64,000 bases of DNA, from NCBI GenBank assembly GCA_020073375.1, contig JAIQFG010000001.1, positions 166,046 to 230,045 of the forward strand, written 5' to 3'. Under the pieces are notes generated by a model that was given only the letters and a program-made list of their open reading frames with translations, did no database searches and was not told the origin of the DNA. The translations under genes and the position numbers were made by a program. The DNA comes from Terriglobia bacterium. GTDB lineage: Bacteria > Acidobacteriota > Terriglobia > Acidiferrales > UBA7541. Shown here one piece after another: positions 38,483 through 46,743 of this stretch. Every line of letters begins with the position of its first letter. Positions within the stretch are counted from its first letter, which is position 1.

Positions 38483-39619
38483 ATGAAACAAAGCCGGACG
38501 CAGGTCTATTTCCTATCCTCGGAACGGTCCGTGACGCGAGCCTTCCAAACCGGCGTTTCCCTCCACAGCCACACCGAGCATTCCCAGGAAAAACTGGACG
38601 ATTTGCCGCGATACCTGGACCGCATGCCGGTGGTGTCGCAATTCCTGCACGGGGAGAGAAAGCGATACTTCGCCGCGACCGGCGCGAATCTGGATTTTTC
38701 GCGCGCCTATTGGAGGGGCCCGCTGAGCGCCCAATCCGCTCACGACCTCGAGCGTCTGCAAATCGAGAGCCTGGGTTTGCGCGCGCTGGTATCCCTGACC
38801 GACCACGACACGATCGACGCGGGCTTGTCGCTGCAGGCGGGGCGCCCGGCCGGCGAGATCCCCATATCCGTGGAATAGACCGTGCCGTACGAGCAAACGT
38901 ATTTTCATATGGGCGTCCACAATCTGGATCCGTCGCTGGCCATTTCTTTTATGCAGGAGTTCGCGCGCTTTACGCGCAAGCCTGAGACTTACGTCCTGGG
39001 ACAACTCCTGGAAGCCCTGGAAGCAGATTTCTCCGTTCTCGTCGTGCTGAATCACCCGCTGTGGGACATGGCAGGCGTCGGCCGGGCGCAATTGACCGCG
39101 CAGTTACGGCAATTCCTGCGCGCCTACGGCCGGCCTATTCATGCTTTGGAAATCAACGGGCTTCGCTCGTGGCAGGAAAATATGTCCGCCGTCAGCCTGG
39201 CCGGGGAATTTGGGCACCCGGTGGTGGCCGGAGGCGACCGCCACGGACAGGAACCCAACGCGGTCATCAATCTGACGCGCGCGAAGACCTTCGCGGAATT
39301 CGCCGCAGGAATCCGCGTTGAGCGCTCCAGCGACATTGCCGTCCTTCCGCAATATCAGGAACCCCTGGCGTTCCGCCATTTGCTTTGCGCCTGGGATGCG
39401 GTTCGCGAACATCCTGAATTTGCGGGCAGGCAATCCTGGGTCGCTCGGGTTTTTGTTGTTTGTGACGACGGTGTGGAGCGCCCACTTTCCGCGCTTTGGA
39501 CCAAGAGAACTCCCGGTTGGATTGACCCGTGTTTGAACGTTATCGGTGTCCTGGCAAGCCCTCCGGTCCGCACCGCCGCGCGGCTGGCGTACCAGGCGGC
39601 TGGGAGCGTGGCGCCGTGA
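38483..39619 (+). pseudogene. PHP-domain phosphoesterase interrupted by one in-frame TAG
   Basis: The gene starts at ATG 38483, six nt after a perfect AAGGAG. Codons run without a frame change to the TGA at 39617-39619, except for a single amber codon TAG at 38876-38878. Before it are VSLHSHTEHS and LVSLTDHDTID, the first metal-binding His/Asp motifs of the PHP fold. After it are FHMGVHNL, LNHPLWDMAG and VAGGDRHG, which supply the remaining ligands. The sequence around the stop reads PISVE-TAG-TVPY, where a Trp codon TGG would fit. As read, only 131 aa are made. Sequencing error or readthrough are alternatives to genuine loss. Confidence 0.85.
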
Positions 39620-39768
39620 GGGGTTGGCCGCGAGTGGCTTTTTTTTCCGACTCCTATCACGGCGTGGATGGAGTAGCCACGACGTGCCGCAATGTCGTCG
39701 AGGCTGCGCGAATTCGCCGGCTGGCGTTTCTGGCCGTCCACGCGGGAACGAAAACGCGCGAGGGGTGA
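39616..39768 (+). pseudogene. N-terminal remnant of a GT4-like glycosyltransferase
   Basis: A GTG at 39616 overlaps the PHP stop (GTGA). The 50 codons that follow read RVAFFSDSYHGVDGVATTCR and then FLAVHAGTKT, which matches the start of group 1/4 glycosyltransferases, a common partner of PHP genes of this type. The frame ends at a TGA one nt before tRNA-Cys; the remaining 300 or more residues of such an enzyme are absent. It is therefore a truncated remnant, and the breakpoint at the tRNA 3' end suggests a past recombination or integration/excision event. Confidence 0.7.
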
Positions 39769-39845
39769 TGGAGGCGCGGGTCGGATTTGAACCGACGAAT
39801 GGAGGTTTTGCAGACCTCTCCCTTAGGCCTCTTGGGTACCGCGCC
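39769..39845 (-). tRNA. tRNA-Cys (anticodon GCA)
   Basis: On the minus strand the acceptor GGCGCGG (39845-39839) pairs with CCGCGCC (39079 excluded; 39773-39779), followed by U73, the discriminator typical of tRNA-Cys, and encoded CCA (39771-39769). The anticodon arm is GAGGT-CTGCAAA-ACCTC, giving GCA. The T arm has GGTTCAAATCC. The gene abuts the truncated glycosyltransferase and is 55 nt from the end of galT. Correct acceptor coordinates are 39839-39845 and 39773-39779. Confidence 0.96.
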
Positions 39846-39900
39846 GAAGTTTACGAGTATAGCGAAATTCCGGCCCACTTGTCAGCGATTGCCCCTGGCC

Positions 39901-40920
39901 TCAGCGCGACGGCGTGGACGTGACCAGCGCTTCGCGCATGAAGCGCGCCGACTCTTCCGGCGGCGTGGGACATATATAAAATCCCGTGCCCCACTCGAAT
40001 CCGGCGACCTTGGTCAGCTTGGGAATGATTTCGATGTGCCAATGGTAGTGGTCCTGGACTTCCTCGCTCACCGGCGAAGTATGAATCATCAGGTTGTAGG
40101 CCGGGCGGTCCAGCACCGCGTCCAGGCGCGCCAGATTGTCCTGCAGCACCTTGGCGAGGCCCGCATAGATATTCGTCTGATTGTTTTCAAACGAAGAGGC
40201 GTGCTGCTTGGGCAGAATCCACATCTCGAACGGAAAACGGGGCGCGTACGGAGCCAGGGTCACGAATAGTTCCGTCTGGCCGATCACGCGCACTTCGGAT
40301 TCCATCTCCTGCCGGATCATGTCGCAGAAAATGCAGCGTTCCTTGTCAAAAAAGTAATGGCGCGAGCTATCCACTTCCTCGCGCACGCGCTTGGGCACGA
40401 TGGGCAGGGCAATCAACTGCGAATGCGGGTGCTCGAGCGACGCGCCGGCCGCCTCGCCGTGATTCTTGAAAATCAGGATGTAGCGGAATCGCTTGTCGTT
40501 TTTCAGGTCGAGCATGCGGTCGCGAAAGGCCCACAGGACGTCCTCGATTTGCTTGTCCGTCATCGTCGCCAGAGTGCTCCGGTGATCGGGGGTTTCGATG
40601 ATCACTTCGTGCGCGCCCACCCCGTTCATGCGGTCGAACAGGCCTTCGCCTTCGCGGTCCAGATCGCCCTCGATCCCCAGCGCCGGAAATTTATTGGGCA
40701 CCACGCGCACCTGCCAGCCCGGCGTGTTCGGGCCGCTGCCGTTGCGTCCGTACTGCAGCACCTCGGGAGGCGTCTTCGATTCGTTGCCGTAGCAAAACGG
40801 GCAGATGCCGATCCCCTTGATCTCCACGCTTTCGCGGTAGAAATCCGAGGGCCGCTTGGAACGGTCGGTCGAAATAATGACCCATCGTCCGGTGATGGGG
40901 TCTTTCCTTAATTCCGGCAA
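39901..40920 (-). CDS. galT: Galactose-1-phosphate uridylyltransferase
   Basis: This 339-aa protein begins MPELRKDPITGRWVIIST, the usual N-terminus of the bacterial class I enzyme. It has a Cys pair of the zinc site (CPFCYG) and the active-site HPH within LEHPHSQLIALPIVPKRV, whose second His is uridylylated during catalysis. The second HIT-like half ends with HYHWHIEIIPK. Length is normal for the family. It exchanges UMP between UDP-glucose and galactose-1-phosphate in the Leloir pathway. No galK or galE is adjacent, so it may serve general nucleotide-sugar metabolism or another hexose-1-phosphate. Confidence 0.93.
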   Translation of the reverse strand: MPELRKDPITGRWVIISTDRSKRPSDFYRESVEIKGIGICPFCYGNESKTPPEVLQYGRNGSGPNTPGWQVRVVPNKFPALGIEGDLDREGEGLFDRMNGVGAHEVIIETPDHRSTLATMTDKQIEDVLWAFRDRMLDLKNDKRFRYILIFKNHGEAAGASLEHPHSQLIALPIVPKRVREEVDSSRHYFFDKERCIFCDMIRQEMESEVRVIGQTELFVTLAPYAPRFPFEMWILPKQHASSFENNQTNIYAGLAKVLQDNLARLDAVLDRPAYNLMIHTSPVSEEVQDHYHWHIEIIPKLTKVAGFEWGTGFYICPTPPEESARFMREALVTSTPSR

Positions 40921-41027
40921 CGATTCCTCCTGGGCTGGGAGCCCACACGGATCCGAAACAAACGCCGCTGAAAAATGCTTATTCTAATCCCGAAGGCCCG
41001 CGATGTCTTGTGGAACGCACAAAAATC

Positions 41028-41501
41028 CTACAGGGCGGGAAAAGCGCCCTTGTGCAGGCGCACGACCGGGGACTGGCCAGGCGGGGCTTCGACGGCAAGG
41101 ATATCAAACCGGAAAGGGGTTTGTCCCGCGCGGTATTCGCGCAGGAACTGCCGGGCCATTTTGGAAAGATGCCGCTGCTTGTCCTGGGTGACGGCGTCCT
41201 CTGGCGATCCCACGTCGCCGCGTGTGCTCGTGCGCGTCTTCACCTCGACAAACGCCAGCGTCGCGCCATCGTATCCCACCAGGTCGATTTCACCTTTCAT
41301 GCCGCGGGACGAAAAGTTTCTCGCTATCATGACGTAGCCGCTCTTGCGGAGATACCAGTACGCGTAGGTTTCGCCCCGGACGCCGGTGCGCCGCGCCTTT
41401 CGGCCTGCATCGGTGGGCGTTTCCGGCGCGGACGCATCCGCCAGGCCCTTGCGCGCCACCCACTTCACCATGCGAAACATCGCGTGAGCAAGTATCGGCA
41501 C
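41028..41501 (-). CDS. YraN/UPF0102 family endonuclease-fold protein
   Basis: This gene encodes 157 aa with GTG 41501 chosen as start because AAGGGA lies 6 nt upstream; the TTG at 41507 would directly abut that ribosome-binding site. The core has the family motifs GVRGETYAYWYLRKSGY, then GEIDLVGYDGATLAFVEVKTR, which is the PD-(D/E)xK-like nuclease signature with Glu, Asp and Lys in place. The family is widespread and thought to act on nucleic acids, but the role is not established. It has an N-terminal extension of about 35 residues compared with typical members. Confidence 0.88.
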   Translation of the reverse strand: MPILAHAMFRMVKWVARKGLADASAPETPTDAGRKARRTGVRGETYAYWYLRKSGYVMIARNFSSRGMKGEIDLVGYDGATLAFVEVKTRTSTRGDVGSPEDAVTQDKQRHLSKMARQFLREYRAGQTPFRFDILAVEAPPGQSPVVRLHKGAFPAL

Positions 41502-41562
41502 GTTCAATCCCTTCGGATTACCGTTTCAGCGCGCGAATCGGAGCGGGACTTTCTCTTCCGGC

Positions 41563-41662
41563 TTTCTCTGTGCCCTCTGTGTCCTCTGTGTTAAAGCCTT
41601 GCTCGATCCAGCGGAAAAACTTAACACAGAGGGCGCTGAGAACACAGAGAGCGCAGAGAAGA
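41563..41662. repeat. Inverted pair of the TTAACACAGAG dispersed repeat
   Basis: The left arm (41563-41595) contains ctctgtgtcctctgtgttaa and the right arm (41621-41662) the inverted counterpart starting ttaacacagagggcgctgag. Both arms are built from CACAGAG units of 8-10 nt. A third, single copy lies inside smc at 63618-63658. It occupies the intergenic space between yraN and the aminotransferase gene. Confidence 0.8.
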
Positions 41663-41686
41663 CCTTACAACATAGAAATCGATTTC

Positions 41687-43051
41687 TTACGCGGACTTCT
41701 CCACGTCGGCGATGCACTGCTCCAGCGTCCGCGCCGCGAACTCCGCCTGCTCCTGGTCGATCACCAGCGGCGGCGCGATGCGTATCGTATTTTCTCCCGC
41801 GCCCAGCAGGAGCAGCCCTTTCTCAAACGCCCGGTTCACAATTTCCTCGCGCAAATCCCCGGCGCGCTCCTTGGTTTTCTTGTCGCGAACGATTTCGACG
41901 CCGAGCATGAGCCCCTTGCCGCGCACGTCGCCCACGATCTTGTGGCACACGGGCCAATCCGCCATCTGGTCCATCAGAAATTCGCCCGCGCGACGCGCAT
42001 TCTCGATATATTGCGTTTCGAGCAGATCCATCGTTGCCAGCGCCGCGGCAATGCATACCGGATTGCCGCCGAACGTCGAAGCATGCGCCCCCGGCTGCCA
42101 ATCCATCAAACTCGCGCGCGCGATCGTCGCCGAAAGCGGCATGCCCGAGGCGATGCCCTTGGCCACGCACAAAATATCCGGCTCCAGGCCCGCGTGGTCC
42201 CCCGCCCACCACTTCCCCGTGCGCCCCATTCCACTTTGCACTTCGTCCGCCACCAGCAGGATTCCGTGCTTGCGGCAGATGCGCTGCAATTCGATCAGAA
42301 ATTCCTTGGGCGCGGGCACGTACCCGCCTTCGCCCTGGATCGGCTCGATAAACACCGCCGCCACTTCGGAGGGATCGACCAGGCGCTTGAAGATTTCCGT
42401 CTCCAGAAACGTGGCCGACTCAACGCACGTGCAGGGCGACGGATTGCCGTAGGGGCAGCGGTAAGAATTCGGATAGGGAATGTGAAACACTCCGGCCAGC
42501 AGCGCGCCAAATCCCTTGCGCTGCACGGCTTTCGACGCGGTGAGCGAAAGCGCGCCCAGCGTGCGCCCGTGAAAGCATCCGTGGAAGGCGATGATCTTGT
42601 CGCGCCGTGTGGAATACCGCGCCAGCTTGATGGCCGCCTCGACTGCCTCGGTGCCGGAATTTCCAAAATAAACTTTCTTCGCTTCCTTGCCGGGAGCGAT
42701 TCCCGCGAGGCGCTCGGCAAGTTCCACAAGATTAGGATAATAAAAATCCGTCCCGGAAATGTGAATCAACTCTGCGGCTTGCTTTTGGATGGCCTCGACC
42801 ACGCGCGGATGGCAATGCCCGGTGGAAACGACGGCGATCCCCGCCGCAAAATCCAAAAATTGATTGCCGTCCACGTCCTCGACGATAGCGCCGCGGCCCG
42901 ATTTGGCAACCAGCGGATACCCGCGCGTATACGAGGGCGAAACAAATTGCGCGTCCTTCGCGACGATGGTCTTCGCGTTGGGACCGGGCAGCGGCGTCAC
43001 CAGCATCGGCAGTTTGGTTTCGACGGCGATATCGGCAAGGGGCTTGGCCAC
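41687..43051 (-). CDS. Class III PLP-dependent aminotransferase (ornithine/GABA aminotransferase type)
   Basis: This gene encodes 454 aa with GTG 43051 as start, 7 nt after GGGAGG; the open frame's first codon, GTG 43066, lies before this site. The fold-type I motifs are in order: VYFGNSGTEAVEAAIKLAR, FHGCFHGRTLGALSLT, FIEPIQGEGGYVPAPKEF, LLVADEVQSGMGRTGKWW, and the PLP lysine in CVAKGIASGMPLSATI. It closely resembles the acetyl-ornithine/4-aminobutyrate aminotransferase group, which use omega-amino acids and 2-oxoglutarate. No arginine- or GABA-pathway neighbour helps choose the substrate. Confidence 0.9.
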   Translation of the reverse strand: MAKPLADIAVETKLPMLVTPLPGPNAKTIVAKDAQFVSPSYTRGYPLVAKSGRGAIVEDVDGNQFLDFAAGIAVVSTGHCHPRVVEAIQKQAAELIHISGTDFYYPNLVELAERLAGIAPGKEAKKVYFGNSGTEAVEAAIKLARYSTRRDKIIAFHGCFHGRTLGALSLTASKAVQRKGFGALLAGVFHIPYPNSYRCPYGNPSPCTCVESATFLETEIFKRLVDPSEVAAVFIEPIQGEGGYVPAPKEFLIELQRICRKHGILLVADEVQSGMGRTGKWWAGDHAGLEPDILCVAKGIASGMPLSATIARASLMDWQPGAHASTFGGNPVCIAAALATMDLLETQYIENARRAGEFLMDQMADWPVCHKIVGDVRGKGLMLGVEIVRDKKTKERAGDLREEIVNRAFEKGLLLLGAGENTIRIAPPLVIDQEQAEFAARTLEQCIADVEKSA

Positions 43052-43282
43052 GGAGAGTCCTCCCACGAGTGCGTTCCCTCTTGCAACTAGGGGAGCAGCA
43101 AAATCGTGTATCCCGCGTCGCGAACGGATCTACCCCGTCCGCAAGAGAGGGACCTGCTCCTAATTTACGCCGATTCCGCCCCTCCAGCCGAAAAAAGCAG
43201 AATGGTGATGTCGTCTTGATATGCAGTGGAACGGGTCTTGCGACGGTCGGGGAGTTGGAGCCTGCGGTAATACGTTAGACCA

Positions 43283-43349
43283 TGTAGCGCCCGCCTTCAG
43301 GCGGGCACTCCCATCGCACGCATATGCCCGCCTGAAGGCGGGCGCTACA
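43283..43349. repeat. Large palindromic REP-like element in 43052-43422
   Basis: An inverted repeat whose arms begin tgtagcgcccgccttcaggc and end with the complement, separated by about 18 nt; each arm is itself a GCCCGCC-TTCA-GGCGGGC hairpin. It lies in the gene-free stretch of about 370 nt between the aminotransferase and DsrE-like genes, where nothing else is seen. Confidence 0.85.
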
Positions 43350-43422
43350 AATTCCGGCCAAGGCCGTTTGCACACATGGATTCTTCAACTCCGTGGGAGC
43401 CTTTGTGTCGCGCGAAAAGGCC

Positions 43423-43980
43423 TTAATTCCCCGCAATGTAAATGTAACCCTGCGTCTGCAAATTGGTGATCGTCGTCAACGCCCACAGATCGACCTGCAC
43501 CTCGGGCAGCACCGTGGCGGGATCGTACTTCCTCCCCACCAGTTCCTGCCCGCAAACGCGGAAATCGACGCCAGCCTTCTTCATGCTCTGGATCAGGGCG
43601 ATGTTCGGGTTGTCATGCCCGTCGTTGATGGCCTTGTAGGCCGCGTTGTTGAGAAATATCGGGGCGCCGTGAAACACCACAACGATCTTGCGATGATCGG
43701 CCGGCACGCCATTTACGGCCAGCGTGTTGAAGTACCGCGCCACGGCGATCAGTCCGGGATTGATTTCGTCCACTTTCTCCGCAGGATTCTTGATGCCAAA
43801 GGCAATCTTGTAGGTCGTATTCGGGTTCGGCAATTCGTGCGCGCCCGGAATGTTCGTGGCCACCGGAGCTTCGGGAATCGGCAGGGCTTGCGCCGATTGC
43901 GCCAGCGCCGGACCGGAAAATGCCATCAGCGCGGCCATCACGGCGAGCACACAGACCATTCCAATTGTCAGCTTTTTCAT
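43423..43980 (-). CDS. Exported DsrE-like protein
   Basis: This gene encodes 185 aa from ATG 43980 with GGAGG upstream; the frame reaches 44022 without a better start. A signal peptide (MKKLTIGMVCVLAVMAALMAFSG then ALAQ) is followed by a domain of about 140 residues. That domain has the DsrE/F-like beta-alpha pattern: TYKIAFGIKNPAEKVDEI, then HRKIVVVFHGAPIFLNN and a Cys in VDFRVCGQELVGR. That Cys corresponds to the sulfur-relay Cys of several family members. It should be periplasmic, where a sulfur-transfer or redox role is possible but untested. Confidence 0.75.
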   Translation of the reverse strand: MKKLTIGMVCVLAVMAALMAFSGPALAQSAQALPIPEAPVATNIPGAHELPNPNTTYKIAFGIKNPAEKVDEINPGLIAVARYFNTLAVNGVPADHRKIVVVFHGAPIFLNNAAYKAINDGHDNPNIALIQSMKKAGVDFRVCGQELVGRKYDPATVLPEVQVDLWALTTITNLQTQGYIYIAGN

Positions 43981-44147
43981 TCCAGCCTCCGTCCAGACGG
44001 GATTGCTCTTCCGCACATCCATCCGGAATTTGAAATTTGGACTTCTCGTTCGCCCATCTTATCGCTTAACTCTGCGCCGAACTCAATAAATTTGTAGCCA
44101 GTTCGGGCGGGGCCGTGAATTGCGCGCGGAAACGGCCTAAATGGAGA

Positions 44148-45587
44148 TTATTTTCGTTTCCAGCGCACGCCGCCGTCGCGCGAGTCCTCCAGCAGGATGC
44201 CCTGCGCGGCAAGCTGGTCGCGGATGCGGTCGGAGGCCGCAAAGTCGCGGCGCTTGCGCGCAGCCTGGCGTTCCGCAACCAGCGCGTCGATCTCGGCGTC
44301 GCTGGGCCCGGCGGAATCCTTACCGAATCCGAGCGCGCGAAGTTTCTCCGCGTCGTCGTCAAGCAGCACCGCGAAAATCGCGTCGAACGATTCAAGCACG
44401 CCCATCACGGGCGCGGCGTCGCCCTCGAGGAATTCGCCGCGGTCGATGGCAATATTCACATCGCGCACCAGATCGAAAATCGCCGCGAGCGCCTGCGCCG
44501 TGTTGAGGTCGTCCGAGAGGCTTTCGTCGAATTCCTCCCGCGCCTTCGCCGCGCGCGCCGCCATCGCGGGGGAAGCGCCCGCGGGAAATTTCCCCGTTGC
44601 GAGGCGCGCAACGAACGTCCGCAGGCGATCGACCGAGCCGGCCGCACCCTGCAAGCTTTCCGGCGTGAAATTCAGCTGCCGCCGGTAGGGCACCGAGGCC
44701 AGCAGGAACCGCACCGAAGAAGGCTTCTGCCCGTGCGAAAACAGTTCGCGCAGAGTCGCGAAATTTCCCACCGATTTCGACATTTTCTCGTGATCGACCA
44801 GCAGGTGCTCGGCATGCAGCCAGTAGCGCACGAACGGCTTTCCGGTGGCGCCTTCGGATTCGGCGATTTCGTTTTCGTGGTGCGGAAATGTCAGATCGAC
44901 GCCGCCGCTGTGAATGTCCAGCGTTTCGCCCAGATACTTCATGGCCATGGCGGAGCACTCGATGTGCCAGCCGGGGCGTCCCGGCCCGATCGCCGTTTCC
45001 CAGAAGTGCTCGCCGGGCTTGGGCGCTTTCCACAAGGCAAAATCGCGCACGTTGTCCTTGTCGTAGCGGTCCATGTCCACGCGCGCGCCGGCCTGCATTC
45101 CGGCCACGTCGATCTTCGACAGTTTCCCGTACGCCGGAAATTTCGAGATGCGGAAATACGTCGAGCCTTCGCTGGTGTAGGTAAAGCCTTTGGCCGTGAG
45201 CCGCTGGATCAACGCCACCATGTCCTCGATGTGTTCGGTGGCGCGCGCGAGATGTTCGGGCGGCTCCAGGTTCAGCGCGCGGCGGTCGTCGAGAAACGCC
45301 TGAATGTATTTGTCGGTGTAATCCCGGATGCTCACGCCCGCCGCGGCCGATTTTTGAATGATGCGATCGTCCACGTCGGTCAGATTCATCACCTGAACGA
45401 CGCGAAAACCCCGTGATTTCAAATACCGCCTCAGCACGTCTTGAAACACAAACGTGCGGAAATTCCCGATGTGCGCGAAATCGTAAACGGTGGGCCCGCA
45501 CGTGTAGATGCTCACCGCACTCGGAACCAGCGGCACAAACGGCTCGGTCCGCCCGCTCAGCGTATTGTGAAATTGAATTTCCGACAT
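44148..45587 (-). CDS. cysS: Cysteinyl-tRNA synthetase
   Basis: This gene encodes 479 aa from ATG 45587, chosen because MSEIQFHNTLSGRTEPF aligns with the normal start of the enzyme; an in-frame ATG at 45629 would add 14 residues. The zinc-site Cys appears in IYTCGPTVYD, the ATP motif as HIGNFRT, the second zinc ligands in GWHIECSAM and FPHHENEIAESE, and KMSKS as HEKMSKSVGN. All are intact and in order. The C-terminal helical anticodon domain is present. It charges tRNA-Cys, whose gene is about 4.3 kb away. It is divergent from nadA. Confidence 0.95.
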   Translation of the reverse strand: MSEIQFHNTLSGRTEPFVPLVPSAVSIYTCGPTVYDFAHIGNFRTFVFQDVLRRYLKSRGFRVVQVMNLTDVDDRIIQKSAAAGVSIRDYTDKYIQAFLDDRRALNLEPPEHLARATEHIEDMVALIQRLTAKGFTYTSEGSTYFRISKFPAYGKLSKIDVAGMQAGARVDMDRYDKDNVRDFALWKAPKPGEHFWETAIGPGRPGWHIECSAMAMKYLGETLDIHSGGVDLTFPHHENEIAESEGATGKPFVRYWLHAEHLLVDHEKMSKSVGNFATLRELFSHGQKPSSVRFLLASVPYRRQLNFTPESLQGAAGSVDRLRTFVARLATGKFPAGASPAMAARAAKAREEFDESLSDDLNTAQALAAIFDLVRDVNIAIDRGEFLEGDAAPVMGVLESFDAIFAVLLDDDAEKLRALGFGKDSAGPSDAEIDALVAERQAARKRRDFAASDRIRDQLAAQGILLEDSRDGGVRWKRK

Positions 45588-45694
45588 TTGGGCTCGACCA
45601 CCGCTCTCCAGTGTGGGTTGCACGCTCATAGCAAACGGGCCATTTTAACCGAGGTATCAGCAGGTAGCAAAAGGTCTGTTGGACCGAGGACGGT

Positions 45695-45723
45695 TTGTTT
45701 CCTGTGGTAACGCCGACTATAAT
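45695..45723 (+). promoter_or_regulatory. Promoter of the nadA-nadC-nadB operon
   Basis: TTGTTT (45695-45700) is followed after exactly 17 nt by a perfect TATAAT (45718-45723). The -10 box overlaps an in-frame ATG at 45722, which therefore cannot be the translation start; the next ATG, 45761, is about 30 nt after the expected transcription start. Confidence 0.65.
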
Positions 45724-45760
45724 GAAAATTGGAATTGCGAACGCTGAATCGGCCAAAATC

Positions 45761-46723
45761 ATGATCCTCCCGGCACAATCCGAGAATCCTATCTCCCTGC
45801 CGCACCTCGATCTGGAACACGAAATCCCCAGGCTGAAGCGCGAACTGAACGCCGTCATCCTGGCGCACTATTACCAGGAGTCGGAGATACAGGACCTGGC
45901 GGATTTCGTGGGCGACAGCCTGCAGCTTTCCCAGCAAGCCGCCTCGGCCCAAGCGGACGTGATCGTCTTTGCTGGCGTGCTGTTCATGGCCGAAACCGCG
46001 AAAATCCTGAACCCGGGAAAGCTGGTCCTGCTTCCGGACCTCAAAGCCGGATGCTCGCTCGCCGACGGCTGCCCGGCCGACCGCTTCGCCGAATTTCGGC
46101 GGAGCCATCCCGATTCCGTGTCCATCACCTACATCAATTGCAGCGCCGAGGTGAAAGCGCTCAGCGACATCATCTGCACATCGAGCAATGCCGAAAAAAT
46201 CATCCGCCAGATTCCGCCCGAAAAGCACATCCTGTTCGCGCCAGACCAGCATCTGGGCCGCTACCTGATGAAAAAGACCGGGCGCGAAATGACGCTGTGG
46301 CCGGGAAGCTGCATGGTCCACGAAATGTTTTCCGAGAAAAGCCTGGTGCAGCTCAAGGAGCGCCATCCACGCGCGCTGATCCTGGCGCATCCGGAGTGCC
46401 CCGAAGCCGTGCTGCGCCACGCGGATTACGTCGGATCGACCACTGGAATTCTGAGATATGCAGTGTCAAGCCCGGCCGCCGATTTCATCGTCGCGACCGA
46501 AAGCGGCATCCTGCACCAGATGGAAAAGGCCTGCCCCGAGAAAAACTTCATTCCCGCCCCCGGCGAAGGCGGGTGCTCCTGCAGCGAGTGTCCCCACATG
46601 AAGCTCAACACCATGGAAAAACTGTACCTCTGCATGAGGGACCGCAAACCGGAAATCACGCTGGACGAAACTCTGCGCCAGCGCGCCCTGAAGCCGATCC
46701 TGCGAATGCTGGAGATGAGCTAG
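45761..46723 (+). CDS. nadA: Quinolinate synthase
   Basis: This gene encodes 320 aa. I start it at ATG 45761 because the operon's -10 box overlaps the earlier in-frame ATG. Characteristic segments are [20 protein letters not shown], a Cys in [24 protein letters not shown], and [20 protein letters not shown] near the C-terminus. These supply the three conserved Cys ligands of the 4Fe-4S cluster. It condenses iminoaspartate with dihydroxyacetone phosphate to quinolinate. The next gene, nadC, starts 20 nt after its stop. Confidence 0.95.
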   Translation: MILPAQSENPISLPHLDLEHEIPRLKRELNAVILAHYYQESEIQDLADFVGDSLQLSQQAASAQADVIVFAGVLFMAETAKILNPGKLVLLPDLKAGCSLADGCPADRFAEFRRSHPDSVSITYINCSAEVKALSDIICTSSNAEKIIRQIPPEKHILFAPDQHLGRYLMKKTGREMTLWPGSCMVHEMFSEKSLVQLKERHPRALILAHPECPEAVLRHADYVGSTTGILRYAVSSPAADFIVATESGILHQMEKACPEKNFIPAPGEGGCSCSECPHMKLNTMEKLYLCMRDRKPEITLDETLRQRALKPILRMLEMS

Positions 46724-46743
46724 CCCCCGGCTTTTCTTCATTT

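Noticed and set aside
38479..38985. Plus-strand frame of 168 codons starting 4 nt before the PHP start
   Set aside because: It is a +1 shadow of the PHP gene with Arg/Gly/Pro-rich composition; its ATG lies too close to the ribosome-binding site.
46051..46743. Upstream extension of the nadC frame
   Set aside because: It overlaps nadA in another frame; nadC homology begins exactly at 46744.
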